Position numbers and translations under genes: made by a program. The notes under the pieces are model-generated. The model worked only from the letters and a program-made list of their open reading frames with translations. It ran no database searches and was not told the DNA's origin. Source: DATJOJ01 sp035507035 (GTDB taxonomy: Bacteria > Acidobacteriota > Terriglobia > Terriglobales > Acidobacteriaceae). Taken from it: a stretch of DNA of 64,000 bases. Below are positions 32,417-41,250 of the stretch, piece after piece (the stretch's first letter is position 1; every line of letters begins with the position of its first letter). Location of the stretch: NCBI GenBank assembly GCA_035507035.1, contig DATJOJ010000028.1, positions 24,659 through 88,658 of the forward strand, written 5' to 3'.

Positions 32417-34324
32417 ATGTCCAGCGTAGTCAATAGCTTGTACGAGTTCGGGGAGTTTCGCCTTGATCCACAGAAAAGAACCCTGTGGCAAGGACAACAG
32501 CCAATAGCGCTCACTCCCAAGGCCTTTGACATCCTGCTCGTCTTGATCGAAAGCCAAGGGCAGGTCATTGCGAAAGACGACTTAATGAAGGCGGTCTGGC
32601 CCGACAGCTTCGTCGAAGAGTCGAACCTCACTCAAACGATTTTCATGCTGCGCAAAGCCTTGGGCCAGACGCGTGAGCAGGGCTACATCGTGACTGTGCC
32701 CGGGCGAGGCTATCGTTTTACGGCCGATGTGAAGCCCGTGCCAAAAACATCGGAGCCGGTCGCCGACACTCCACCAATCACTCACGCGATGGAATCCTCG
32801 CCTAGGCGGGTTGAGCGCATTCGTTACCGAATGGCTGTTCTTCTTGGCCTTGCTGCGGTTCTGCTACTCGGTGTTTCGGCGTACCTACTGTGGTTCCGTC
32901 CGCGTCCAGCTTCCACCGGACGCACCATGTTGGCGGTCTTGCCCTTTCAGAACCTTACTGGAGATCCCGGGCAAGAATACTTTAGTGATGGCATGACCGA
33001 GGAAATGATCAGCCAGCTCGGCAATCTCGATCCCCAGCACTTGGCTGTGATCGCGCGCACCTCCGTCATGTTTTATAAAACCAATCCCAAGCCGCTCGAT
33101 CAGGTTGGGCGTGAACTCGGTGTCCAGTATGTGCTCGAAGGGAGTGTGCGTCGTGAGGCCGATCAGCTGCGAATCACCGCGCAGCTGATCCAACTCAAAG
33201 ACCAGACCCACCTCTGGGCACGAAACTACGACCGCAATGCCACTGATTTACTAGCGGTTCAGCAGGAGATCACGCAGGAAATTGCCGACGAACTCAAACT
33301 GACGCTCGCCGACAAGCGAGTGGGAAGCGTCGCCAATCACGCCATGTCTCAAAACACATCTTATGAGGCATACGACCTCTACTTAAAAGGTCGATACTTT
33401 TTGAGTAAGCGGACACCCGAGAGTTTTCAGCAGGCGGCAGAGTACTTCCAGCAAGCCATCGCTCAAGATTCTTCATATGCTCGTGCCTACGCCGGGTTGG
33501 CGGACACGTATGCCTTGATGAGCACTTGGAACGAGGTTCCCTCCAGTGACTTCATGCCGAAGGCACGTACTGCGGCGTTGCGGGCGCTTGCGTTGGACGA
33601 GTCTCTGGCCGAAGCTCATGCGTCCTTGGCCTTGATTGCGGAGAACTATGACTACGACTGGCAGACTGCCGAGAAAGAGTTTCGCCGCGCTATTGAACTC
33701 GATCCCGGTTACGCCACCGCCCACCAATGGTATGCCGAGTTCCTCTCTTGGCAGGGTCGTTTTGACGAAGCCTTGGCCGAGAGCGAGCGCGCCCGTGAAC
33801 TCGATCCGCTGTCACTGATCATTGCCACCGATCACGCTTCCATTCTCTATTTCGCGCGTCAGTACGATCGCGCCATCTTACAATCTCGCACCGTGCTCGA
33901 CATGGATCCGAACTTCCTTCGCGCCCGCGGAATCTTGATTCATTCTTACGTGCAGACCGGAAAGTTTCCGCAAGCCCTACACCAGGTTGACCAGTGGGTC
34001 GGTGAACCGGAAGCGACCTGGGCCTGGGGCTGGAGGGCCTATGTTTACGGCCGCTGGGGGCGCACAGCCGATGCCGAGCAGGCCCTCGCAAAATTTCAGC
34101 AATTGCTTTCGCGCTATCCAAACGACCCGGAGCCGGGGCTGCTTATGCCTTATATCGCGACTGGCCGGAAAGATCAGGCCATCTCGTTGCTGCAAAAACT
34201 CTACGCAGCGCACTCGCCGATTATTGCCACGCTCAAAACCGATCCAACCTTTGATCCTATCCGCGACGATCCGCGATTCCAGCAACTGCTCGCTCAGCTC
34301 AATAATGGTAAGCGCAGTAACTGA
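32417..34324 (+). CDS. Membrane-anchored winged-helix (OmpR/CadC type) regulator with TPR domain
   Basis: A 635-residue protein. The DNA-binding domain (1-110) shows YEFGEFRLDPQKRTLW, PIALTPKAFDILLVLIE, LMKAVWPDSFVEESNLTQTI and VTVPGRGYRF, an OmpR-type winged helix. A transmembrane helix follows (about 139-157, MAVLLGLAAVLLLGVSAYLL). The periplasmic part has a TolB-N/FlgO-like domain (FQNLTGDPGQEYFSDGMTEEMI; ITAQLIQLKDQTHLWAR, about 180-290) and about eight TPR units. It senses outside and binds DNA inside, like CadC. Many such proteins exist in Acidobacteriota. The neighbouring divergent secreted repeat gene is a plausible target. Confidence 0.88.
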   Translation: MSSVVNSLYEFGEFRLDPQKRTLWQGQQPIALTPKAFDILLVLIESQGQVIAKDDLMKAVWPDSFVEESNLTQTIFMLRKALGQTREQGYIVTVPGRGYRFTADVKPVPKTSEPVADTPPITHAMESSPRRVERIRYRMAVLLGLAAVLLLGVSAYLLWFRPRPASTGRTMLAVLPFQNLTGDPGQEYFSDGMTEEMISQLGNLDPQHLAVIARTSVMFYKTNPKPLDQVGRELGVQYVLEGSVRREADQLRITAQLIQLKDQTHLWARNYDRNATDLLAVQQEITQEIADELKLTLADKRVGSVANHAMSQNTSYEAYDLYLKGRYFLSKRTPESFQQAAEYFQQAIAQDSSYARAYAGLADTYALMSTWNEVPSSDFMPKARTAALRALALDESLAEAHASLALIAENYDYDWQTAEKEFRRAIELDPGYATAHQWYAEFLSWQGRFDEALAESERARELDPLSLIIATDHASILYFARQYDRAILQSRTVLDMDPNFLRARGILIHSYVQTGKFPQALHQVDQWVGEPEATWAWGWRAYVYGRWGRTADAEQALAKFQQLLSRYPNDPEPGLLMPYIATGRKDQAISLLQKLYAAHSPIIATLKTDPTFDPIRDDPRFQQLLAQLNNGKRSN

Positions 34325-34803
34325 GCCCGACTCCTCTCTCAGCCTTGTCATTCCGACGGACTGCAGTTCGGAGGGACCTGCTTTTGTAGCCGCGTGCCCC
34401 AGGTGCCGCGAGCGCTCTTCGCGAGCTAACCTCGGGATCACGCGGAACCCGGATCGTCGCCACGTGCCCCATTCAAGCCCGGTTTTAGCTTGAGTGGGGA
34501 ATTTCCTGCTGACGCGCCTGTTCAATCGCTTTCCAATATTTTTCCACTGCACTAGCGACGGACCTCTAACGCTTGTTATTCCGACGGATTTCAGTCGCGA
34601 GGAATCTGCTTTGGATGACCGCCGGGTGAAGCCAACCGGGAAGGGCACGACTTCCAGTCGTGCCAATTATGACCGCCGCAAACATACTCGCGCCCATCGG
34701 GCGCAACTACCACGGCGCCCGAACCCACGCTAATCCCCATGGACACCGCTCCCGATCTGAGCTAATATCGCCGACGCCCGGCCCCTGCCGCTGAGTTTGT
34801 CCT
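34325..34803 (+). repeat. Repeat-rich leader block, copy 1
   Basis: No gene in these 479 bases. In order: a GTCATTCCGACGGA...GGGACCTGC fragment (34348-34382), a GTGCCCCAGGTGCCGCGAGC unit (34394-34460), a GTGCCCCATTCAAGCCC hairpin (34463-34500), a spacer ending CTGTTCAAT, then a 145-base unit with GGGCACGACTTCCAGTCGTG (a palindrome) and CGGGCGCAACTACCACGGC that leads into the GloVer gene. Near-identical blocks stand at 36820-37157 and 38511-38896. Confidence 0.8.
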
Positions 34804-36183
34804 ATGCTCCGCAAGCCTTACATCTTCGCCTCGCTCATCGCCCTCGCGCTCGCCCCCGCAGCTTCCGCCCAATGGAACGAAGAAGTGCTTTACAGCTTTC
34901 AAGGCATCCCGGACGGGATCGGACCCATCGGTCGGATCGTTTACGACAAGCAAGGCAACTTGTACGGAGCCACGATCGATGGCGGGGCCGTGAATTGCTA
35001 TGGTCCGGGTCAATGCGGGACAGTCTACAAACTTTCCCCTCCTTCCAAGTACGGCGACCCATGGACCGAGACTGTTCTCCACGTGTTCCAAGGTCTGCAG
35101 GCTGGCGACGGGGCTACGCCGGAAGGCGGATTGGTCATGGATGCCGTCGGCAACCTATACGGCACAACCGGCTACGACGGCACCGGTCAGTGCACGCTAT
35201 TCGGGGCAGTGATTGGGTGCGGCACGGTCTATGAGATGTCGCCCCCATCGCAGCCGGGCGGGGCGTGGACCGAAGCTGTCATCTACAGCTTTCAAGGCGG
35301 CAAGGATGGTTACGTTCCCTCAGGGGATCTGGTGTTTGACCAGGCAGGCAACTTATATGGCGTGACCTTGTGGGGCGGCGGCAGAGGCACAACCTGTGAC
35401 GGTCTTTACGGTGGAAATTGCGGCACGGTTTTCGAGCTGAGCCCCCCAAAGCAAAAAGGCGGAGCGTGGACGGAGAAGGTGCTGTACAGCTTTGCGGGCA
35501 CTGGGTCATGGAGCCTCGTGGGCGATGGAGGCCAACCTAATGGCGGCCTCGTATTCGACGACCAAGGCAATCTCTACGGGACAACCCAGTTTGGCGGCCA
35601 CACCGGCGGGGTCTGTCGAGGCGGCCCTGGTTGTGGGATCGTTTTCGAGCTTGTGGCACCACGTCAGAACGGCGGCCAGTGGACGGAAAAGTTGCTGCAT
35701 GCTTTTCAAGGACAACCGAATGACGGCGGGGGCCCCTTTGGGGATTTGGTCTTAGCCGACGGTGCGCTTTACGGTGCGACCAACGGAGGGGGCACCTACG
35801 AGAACGGGACTGTCTTTCAATTACTGCCGACGAACAATGGTGTGTGGGCTGAAAACCTCCTTCACATTTTTACCGGTGGGCCAGGAAACTATAGTTTCTC
35901 ACCGCTAGTTTACGGTTCCGACGGAACGCTCTACGGCGCATCCGGCGGGGGAGATGTCGGGAACGGTGGGGCCATTTACCAGTTGCAGCCTCCAGCACAG
36001 CAAGGAGGCCTGTGGACGTATTCAGTGAACTACACGTTTCCTCCACTGGGGTCAGGAAATGCCTATGACCCAGACATTTTGGAGGTGAGTGGTCAGGGGA
36101 TGATCGGCAGTTCGCTCGGCGGCGGGACTGGGCAGGCTTGCGGTGAAGGTGGCTGCGGGACGGTGTTCGGGATAAAGCCGTAG
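34804..36183 (+). CDS. Secreted GloVer-type tandem repeat protein (3 of 4)
   Basis: A 459-residue exported protein. The signal peptide covers about 1-22 (MLRKPYIFASLIALALAPAA, cut at ASA-QW). The mature part begins NEEVLYSFQGIPDG, then repeats GNLYGTT/GAT-x-x-GG, CGTVY/FELSPP and WTEKVLYSF. Cysteine pairs recur before GCGTVY. It ends GEGGCGTVFGIKP. Its start, leader and first repeats are almost the same as those of the gene at 37158, showing recent duplication. A toxin-antitoxin pair follows after 71 bp. Function unknown; probably extracellular or outer-surface. Confidence 0.83.
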   Translation: MLRKPYIFASLIALALAPAASAQWNEEVLYSFQGIPDGIGPIGRIVYDKQGNLYGATIDGGAVNCYGPGQCGTVYKLSPPSKYGDPWTETVLHVFQGLQAGDGATPEGGLVMDAVGNLYGTTGYDGTGQCTLFGAVIGCGTVYEMSPPSQPGGAWTEAVIYSFQGGKDGYVPSGDLVFDQAGNLYGVTLWGGGRGTTCDGLYGGNCGTVFELSPPKQKGGAWTEKVLYSFAGTGSWSLVGDGGQPNGGLVFDDQGNLYGTTQFGGHTGGVCRGGPGCGIVFELVAPRQNGGQWTEKLLHAFQGQPNDGGGPFGDLVLADGALYGATNGGGTYENGTVFQLLPTNNGVWAENLLHIFTGGPGNYSFSPLVYGSDGTLYGASGGGDVGNGGAIYQLQPPAQQGGLWTYSVNYTFPPLGSGNAYDPDILEVSGQGMIGSSLGGGTGQACGEGGCGTVFGIKP

Positions 36184-36254
36184 GCATTCTGGCTGCGCCA
36201 TCGTGTTGGCTTTGAAAAAGCCCTGGAGTAGACTTGAGTTGAGCGGCGAAATCT

Positions 36255-36470
36255 ATGGCCCACGGAAACAATGCGGTCGTTAGCGATCCCGAGGTTCTCG
36301 GCGGCACACCCGTCTTTCGTGGCACTCGTGTCCCTTTTCAAGCTCTCCTGGACTATATCGAAGGCGGGCAAAATCTCCAGGAATTCCTCGATGACTTTCC
36401 AACCGTCTCTCGCGATGCCGCCATTCACGCACTCGAACACGCCAAATCGCTCGTCCTCAACGAACTTTAA
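36255..36470 (+). CDS. DUF433 antitoxin-like protein
   Basis: A 71-residue DUF433 protein with DPEVLGGTPVFRGTRVPFQALLDYI, the family's helix-turn-helix signature, and a C-terminal helix that would contact the toxin (HALEHAKSLVLN). DUF433 proteins are antitoxins, often coupled to PIN-like DUF5615 toxins. Here that partner follows with no gap (next ATG at 36471). Antitoxin and likely autoregulator of the pair. Confidence 0.85.
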   Translation: MAHGNNAVVSDPEVLGGTPVFRGTRVPFQALLDYIEGGQNLQEFLDDFPTVSRDAAIHALEHAKSLVLNEL

Positions 36471-36791
36471 ATGAAGCTGCTCCTCGACGAGTGCATCCCC
36501 AGATCCTTTAAGCGCCACCTGTTGGGCCATGACTGTCAGACCGTTCCCGAACTAGGCTGGGCGGGCAAGAAAAACGGAGAACTTCTGTCACTGGCGGAGA
36601 CAAGCGGCTTCGATGTTTTTCTGACCATTGATCGGGGAATTGAGTATCAGCAGAATCTCAGCGCCCGAAGACTTGCGACCGTTCTGATCAAATCCCGCTC
36701 AAGCCGCCTGCAGGATCTTTTGCCGCATACCCGGAAGATTTTTGACGCGCTTGACTCGGTCAGCCCGGGGCAACTAATAGAAATCGTTTAG
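36471..36791 (+). CDS. DUF5615 PIN-like toxin
   Basis: A 106-residue PIN-like (Mut7-C/VapC45-type) protein. Motif positions: MKLLLDECIPR (D6), an acidic pair around GELLSLAETSGFDVFLTIDRGI (D near 44-50), and the LIKSRSSRL strand. These fit the DUF5615 family: N-terminal L-x-D-E and T-x-D at the metal site. Probably a nuclease toxin neutralised by the DUF433 protein directly upstream. The pair lies between the two tandem GloVer copies, where it may stabilise the duplicated region. Confidence 0.83.
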   Translation: MKLLLDECIPRSFKRHLLGHDCQTVPELGWAGKKNGELLSLAETSGFDVFLTIDRGIEYQQNLSARRLATVLIKSRSSRLQDLLPHTRKIFDALDSVSPGQLIEIV

Positions 36792-36819
36792 GGCATCCAC
36801 GGCTGGAACCGTTCATTCT

Positions 36820-37157
36820 GCATTTCGTCCGCAAGGTGCCCCAGGTGCCGCGAGCGCTCTTCGCGAGCTCACCTGGGGATCACGCGGAACCCGGATCGTC
36901 GCCGGGTGCCCCATTCAAGCCCGGTTTTGGCTTGAATGGGGAATTTCCTGCTGGCGCGCCTGTTCAATCTCTTTCCGCCCGAACGACACGCCGGGAAGGG
37001 CACGACTTCCAGTCGTGCCAACTATCACCGCCGCAGACATACTCGCGCCCATCGGGCGCAACCACCACGGCGCCCGAACCCACGCTAATCCCCATGGACA
37101 CCGCTCCCGATCTGAGCTAATATCGCCGACGCCCGGCCCCTGCCGCTGAGTTGTCCT
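36820..37157 (+). repeat. Repeat-rich leader block, copy 2
   Basis: Same order of elements as at 34394-34803 but without the CGTTATTCCGACGGA fragment: GTGCCCCAGGTGCCGCGAGC (36836), the ATTCAAGCCCGG/GGCTTGAAT hairpin (36905-36942), then the long unit with GGGCACGACTTCCAGTCGTG. It leads into the next GloVer gene. Confidence 0.8.
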
Positions 37158-38510
37158 ATGCTCCGCAAGCCTTACATCTTCGCCGCGCTCGTCGCCCTCG
37201 CGCTCGCCCCCGCAGCTTCCGCTCAATGGAACGAAGAAGTGCTTTACAGCTTTCAAGGCATCCCGGATGGAATCGGCCCCATCGGCCGGATCGTCCACGA
37301 CAAGCAAGGCAATCTCTACGGGGCCACCGTAGATGGCGGCGCTGCCAACTGCCAGGGCACCGCCCAGTGTGGCACGGTCTATGAGTTAACCCCTCCCGCA
37401 AAGAACGGCGATCCATGGGCGGAAGTTGTCCTCCATGTTTTCCAACCCATTGACACCGGCGACGGGGCCGCGCCCGGAGGCGGCTTGGTTATGGATGGCG
37501 CCGGAAACTTGTACGGAGTCACCGGCTACCAAGGCACCGGACAATGCGAGCTTTTCGGAAGTGTTGATGGCTGCGGCACGGTCTATGAGATGTCGCCCCC
37601 ATCGCAGCCGGGCGGGGCGTGGACCGAAGCAGTGATCTACAACTTTCAGGGCGGCAAGGATGGTTACGTGCCCAACGGAGACCTGGTATTTGATAAGGCA
37701 GGCAACCTGTATGGTGTAACCCTGTTTGGCGGAGGCCGAGGCACAACGTGTGATGCTTTTTATGGCGGAAACTGCGGAACGTGGACAGAGAAGGTGCTAT
37801 ACAGCTTTGCCGGGGCTGGACCGTGGAGCGTTAACGGAGACGGAGGCCAACCGATCGGCGGTCTCGTATTCGACGCGAAGGGCAACATCTATGGCACGAC
37901 ATTCTACGGTGGCGACTCTGCCGGGATTTGCGAATCTCGAGCAGGATGTGGCACTGCATTCGAACTTCTTGCCCCCCGTCGAAACAGCGATCGCTGGACC
38001 GAAAAGGTACTCCATCGTTTTCAAGGACAGCCCAACGACGGGGTTGGTCCCAACGGTAACCTGATTCTTGTTGATGGAGCACTTTATGGCACGACCGTCG
38101 GCGGCGGTGCCCCAGAGAACGGTACTATCTTTCAACTTCAGCTCACCCCTGGAGGAGACGGCGACTGGACTGAAGCCATAATTCACGTCTTCGGAGGCGG
38201 CGAAGAGGGAGATGGCACTTCGCCCTTACTCTCCGGTCCGAACCTAACATTTTATGGCACGGCCGGTGGGAGTAATCCCGGCGACGGCGGGGCCATCTAT
38301 CAACTGCAGCCTCCCGGCCAGGAAGGAGGACAATGGATTTATTCGGAGGACTACACGTTTCCGCCATTCGGTTCCCAAAATGCCTACGATCCCCAGGATC
38401 TAGGCTTTGTAAACGGTGGTAGCGGGATGTATGGCAGTTCGTTGTACGGCGGATCAAGCCAGAACTGCGGCGATTCAGGTTGTGGCACTGTCTGGGGCGT
38501 AAGGCCTTGA
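37158..38510 (+). CDS. Secreted GloVer-type tandem repeat protein (4 of 4)
   Basis: A 450-residue exported protein, paralogue of the gene at 34804 and mostly the same in its first 250 codons. Signal peptide at about 1-22. In one repeat the segment corresponding to VFELSPPKQKGGA in the sister is missing: the sequence passes from GGNCGT straight to WTEKVLYSF. This is a 13-codon in-frame loss that fuses two repeat halves. It ends SGCGTVWGVRP. Repeats carry the GNLYG-x-T core and cysteine pairs. Confidence 0.83.
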   Translation: MLRKPYIFAALVALALAPAASAQWNEEVLYSFQGIPDGIGPIGRIVHDKQGNLYGATVDGGAANCQGTAQCGTVYELTPPAKNGDPWAEVVLHVFQPIDTGDGAAPGGGLVMDGAGNLYGVTGYQGTGQCELFGSVDGCGTVYEMSPPSQPGGAWTEAVIYNFQGGKDGYVPNGDLVFDKAGNLYGVTLFGGGRGTTCDAFYGGNCGTWTEKVLYSFAGAGPWSVNGDGGQPIGGLVFDAKGNIYGTTFYGGDSAGICESRAGCGTAFELLAPRRNSDRWTEKVLHRFQGQPNDGVGPNGNLILVDGALYGTTVGGGAPENGTIFQLQLTPGGDGDWTEAIIHVFGGGEEGDGTSPLLSGPNLTFYGTAGGSNPGDGGAIYQLQPPGQEGGQWIYSEDYTFPPFGSQNAYDPQDLGFVNGGSGMYGSSLYGGSSQNCGDSGCGTVWGVRP

Positions 38511-38896
38511 CCCAGGTGCAAGGTGCCCCAGGTTCCGCGAGCGGGGTCCGCGAGCCGGGTGCCCCATTCAAGCCCGGTTTTGGCTTGAGTGGGGAATTTC
38601 CTGCTGACGCGCCTGTTCAATCTCTTTCCGCCCGAACGACACGCCGGGAAGGGCACGACTTCTAGTCGTGCCAACTATCACCGCCGCAAACATACTCGCG
38701 CCCATCGGGCGCAACTACCACGGCGCCCGAACCCACGCTAATCCCCATGGACACCGCTCCCGATCTGAGCTCATCCCGCCGACGCAGGGTGCCCCAGGTT
38801 TCGCGAGCGAGGTCCGCGAGCTAACCTGGGGTCACGCGGAACCCGGATCGTCGCCACGTGCCCCATTCAAGCCCGGTTTTGGCTTGAGTGGGGAAT
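38511..38896 (+). repeat. Repeat-rich leader block, copy 3 without a gene
   Basis: The same elements as in copies 1 and 2: GGTGCCCCAGGTTCCGCG (38520), two GTGCCCCATTCAAGCCC hairpins (38558-38596 and 38858-38895), and the GGGCACGACTTCTAGTCGTG unit in between. No GloVer gene follows; the block runs into the 3' end of the acyl-CoA synthetase gene on the other strand. It looks like the remnant of a third copy of the unit. Confidence 0.78.
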
Positions 38897-40648
38897 TTAC
38901 TCCCTGTACATCCCCTCAATCTCTTCTTTATACCGATCTTCCACCACCCGCCGCCGCAGCTTCATGGTCGCCGTCAGTGCGCCATTCTCTACCGAGAATT
39001 CCTCCGCGACCAGCAACACTTTCTTCAATTGCTCAAACCGCGCCAGCCCGCCATTCAAGTCTGAGACAATTCCCTCATACAACTCCCGCACCTTCGCTTG
39101 CTCAATCAACTCCTTTCGGGACCCGAACCCCACCTGGTTCGCCCGCGCCCAATCTTCCAGCAACGGAAAATGCGGCACAATCAGCACTGCCGGAAACTTC
39201 CGCTTGTCACCAATCATGACCGCCTCCGCCACCAGCGCATGGTGCTTCAAGGCATTTTCCAGCGGCTGCGGCGCCACAAACTTCCCGCCCGACGTCTTGA
39301 TCAAGTCCTTCTTCCGGTCCGTAACCGACAAAAATCCCTCATCATCTATATTGCCCACGTCCCCCGTCTTGAACCATCCATCCACAAACGCATTCTGTGT
39401 CTCTTGCGGTAAATTCCAATATCCCTGAAACACCGATGGCCCGCGCACCAGAATCTCTCCATCCTCTGCGATCCTTACTTCCACATTCGGCAACGGCTTT
39501 CCGACGGTCCCCAACTTGTGCGCCCCCGGCGTATTCACCGCAATCACCGGAGACGTTTCCGTCAACCCATATCCCTCATGAATCCGAATCCCCGTGTCCG
39601 CAAACCACGCGGCCAAATCTTTTCCCAGCGGCGCTCCGCCGGAAATGAAAAGTTCTACGCGCCCGCCCATGCCCGCGCGAATCTTCGAATAGAGCAAGCG
39701 CTCCGCCAGCCGCCACGTCCATGCTTGCGGACGTCCGCCGGCTAGAACCTCCTCGCGGTTCCTCCGCCCCACGCCCAGCGCCCACTTGTAAATTTGTTTT
39801 TTGGGAAATCCCTTGGCCTGCTGATCCACTTTCGCATGCAGTTTTTCGTAGGCTCGCGGCACACCCACAAAAATCGTCGGCCGCACTTCCGCCAGAGCCT
39901 GCGGCAGCTGATCGATCAATGGCACATACGCCAGTGTCGCACCGCTATACAGCGTTCCCAAATCTACATTCCGCGCCGTGATGTGCGACAGCGGCAAAAA
40001 CGACAAGCTGATATGCCCGGCATGAAAATCAAACTGTGGCAACCAGGCATTGATATTCTCCGCGATATTGCCATGCGTCAGCACCACGCCCTTTGGCGTG
40101 CCTGTCGTTCCTGATGTGTAAATAATGGTTGCAACATCCTGCTGCTGAATCGTGCTGGCCCGCGAATCAAACTCCGCATCCCGCGCCCTCGGCCCTTCCC
40201 GCATCAATCGCTGCATGTGAAACGCATGCGCCGTCTCGACCGCATCCATCACCACAATTTTCTCGACGCCCGTCTGGCTGCGAATCCCCTCTACTTTCAA
40301 AAACTGTTTTTCGCTGGAAACAAAAATTACTTTTGCGCCTGAGTCCCGCAGGATGTACGCCGTCTGCTCGCCCGTGAGTGTCGCATAAATCGGCACCACC
40401 ACCGTTCCCATCGCCACACAAGCAAAGTCCGCGATCGTCCACTCCGGCCGGTTCTCGCTCAGAATCGCAACCCGGTCCCCCTTGGCGATTCCCCACTCGC
40501 GCAGCCGGTTCGCCACGCCCACCACGCTCTGATACAGTTCGCTCGCCGAAATCGACACCCACTGAATCGCCTGGCGATGCATCATGACGACGCGATCGTC
40601 GCGGTCTGCTATCGCGAGGAGAATGTCGTTGAGAGTTCGCAGGCTCAT
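38897..40648 (-). CDS. Long-chain acyl-CoA synthetase (AMP-binding)
   Basis: A 583-residue adenylate-forming enzyme. Motifs: the P-loop-like YTSGTTGTPKGVVLTHGN, the A5-type GYGLTETSP, and TGDVGNIDDEGFLSVTDRKKDLIK near 430-450; the last region has SGGKFVAPQPLEN. This is the AMP-dependent fatty-acid:CoA ligase type (FadD-like or 'long-chain fatty acid-CoA ligase'). ATG 40648 (MSLRTLNDI) gives the normal length; the frame is open 114 bases further, but that part is not family-like. Its 3' end abuts repeat block 3. Confidence 0.9.
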   Translation of the reverse strand: MSLRTLNDILLAIADRDDRVVMMHRQAIQWVSISASELYQSVVGVANRLREWGIAKGDRVAILSENRPEWTIADFACVAMGTVVVPIYATLTGEQTAYILRDSGAKVIFVSSEKQFLKVEGIRSQTGVEKIVVMDAVETAHAFHMQRLMREGPRARDAEFDSRASTIQQQDVATIIYTSGTTGTPKGVVLTHGNIAENINAWLPQFDFHAGHISLSFLPLSHITARNVDLGTLYSGATLAYVPLIDQLPQALAEVRPTIFVGVPRAYEKLHAKVDQQAKGFPKKQIYKWALGVGRRNREEVLAGGRPQAWTWRLAERLLYSKIRAGMGGRVELFISGGAPLGKDLAAWFADTGIRIHEGYGLTETSPVIAVNTPGAHKLGTVGKPLPNVEVRIAEDGEILVRGPSVFQGYWNLPQETQNAFVDGWFKTGDVGNIDDEGFLSVTDRKKDLIKTSGGKFVAPQPLENALKHHALVAEAVMIGDKRKFPAVLIVPHFPLLEDWARANQVGFGSRKELIEQAKVRELYEGIVSDLNGGLARFEQLKKVLLVAEEFSVENGALTATMKLRRRVVEDRYKEEIEGMYRE

Positions 40649-41250
40649 AGTTGCCGCAGTTGGATGCAAGGGGTTCTTTGGGGAACTGTAATGAATCGGG
40701 ACACACTCCTGCAATGCCTTCGCCGAGTTGGCCGTTACCAGAGAAACACTCGGGTGCCCCACTCAAGCCGGTTTTGCTTGGGTGGGGATTTTATCCGGGG
40801 CGCAAACTTCGTCATTAATCCCAAAAATCTGAACCGTCGGGTGCCCCACTCAAGCCGGTTTTGCTTGGGTGGGGGGCTTTTATCCGGGACCCCAAACTCC
40901 GTCACTAATCCCAAAAATCTGAACCGGGTGCCCCACTCAAGCCGCTTTTGCTTGGGTGGGGATTTTATCCGGGGCGCAAACTTCGTCATTAATCCCAAAA
41001 ATCTCAACCGGGTGCGCCACTCAAGCCGATTTTGCTCGGGTGGGGGATTCCAAATCCTGATCGCTGCCTCCCGACTACCGACTTCTAAAATCTTGTCAAG
41101 CCCCTTAACCACAAGTTTCCCCCATAATTCATTGATTCTCTTAAAGAAATAATTCTCTAAATAATGGCCAACCACCCGCTCCGCTTTGATATTCTAGAAT
41201 TAGAGAGGAAAAATCAGGCGTGGCCCGGTGGCCACGCCTTTTTTGTGCCC
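40649..41250. repeat. Non-coding interval with tandem hairpin array
   Basis: No gene. From 40751 to 41046 there are three full and one partial 85-88 base tandem units: a hairpin (CCCCACTCAAGC, 7-base loop, GCTTGGGTGGGG) plus a spacer ending in AATCCCAAAAATCTGAACC. After an A/T-rich stretch (41100-41210) comes a strong terminator at 41217. Confidence 0.75.
41217..41244 (+). terminator. Rho-independent terminator
   Basis: GGCGTGGCC, loop CGGT, GGCCACGCC and six T. A perfect 9-bp stem followed by TTTTTT. Nothing obvious is transcribed into it on the plus strand, so it may be an attenuator or serve a short transcript from the repeat array. Confidence 0.85.

Noticed and set aside
40751..41046. 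CRISPR array
   Set aside because: The units are 85-88 bases with the spacers being the same sequence, few in number and without cas genes. They are tandem hairpins.
40577..41152. 191-codon reading frame across the repeat array
   Set aside because: It is the translation of the tandem hairpin array (repeated HSSRFCLGG-type peptides) with no ribosome binding site.
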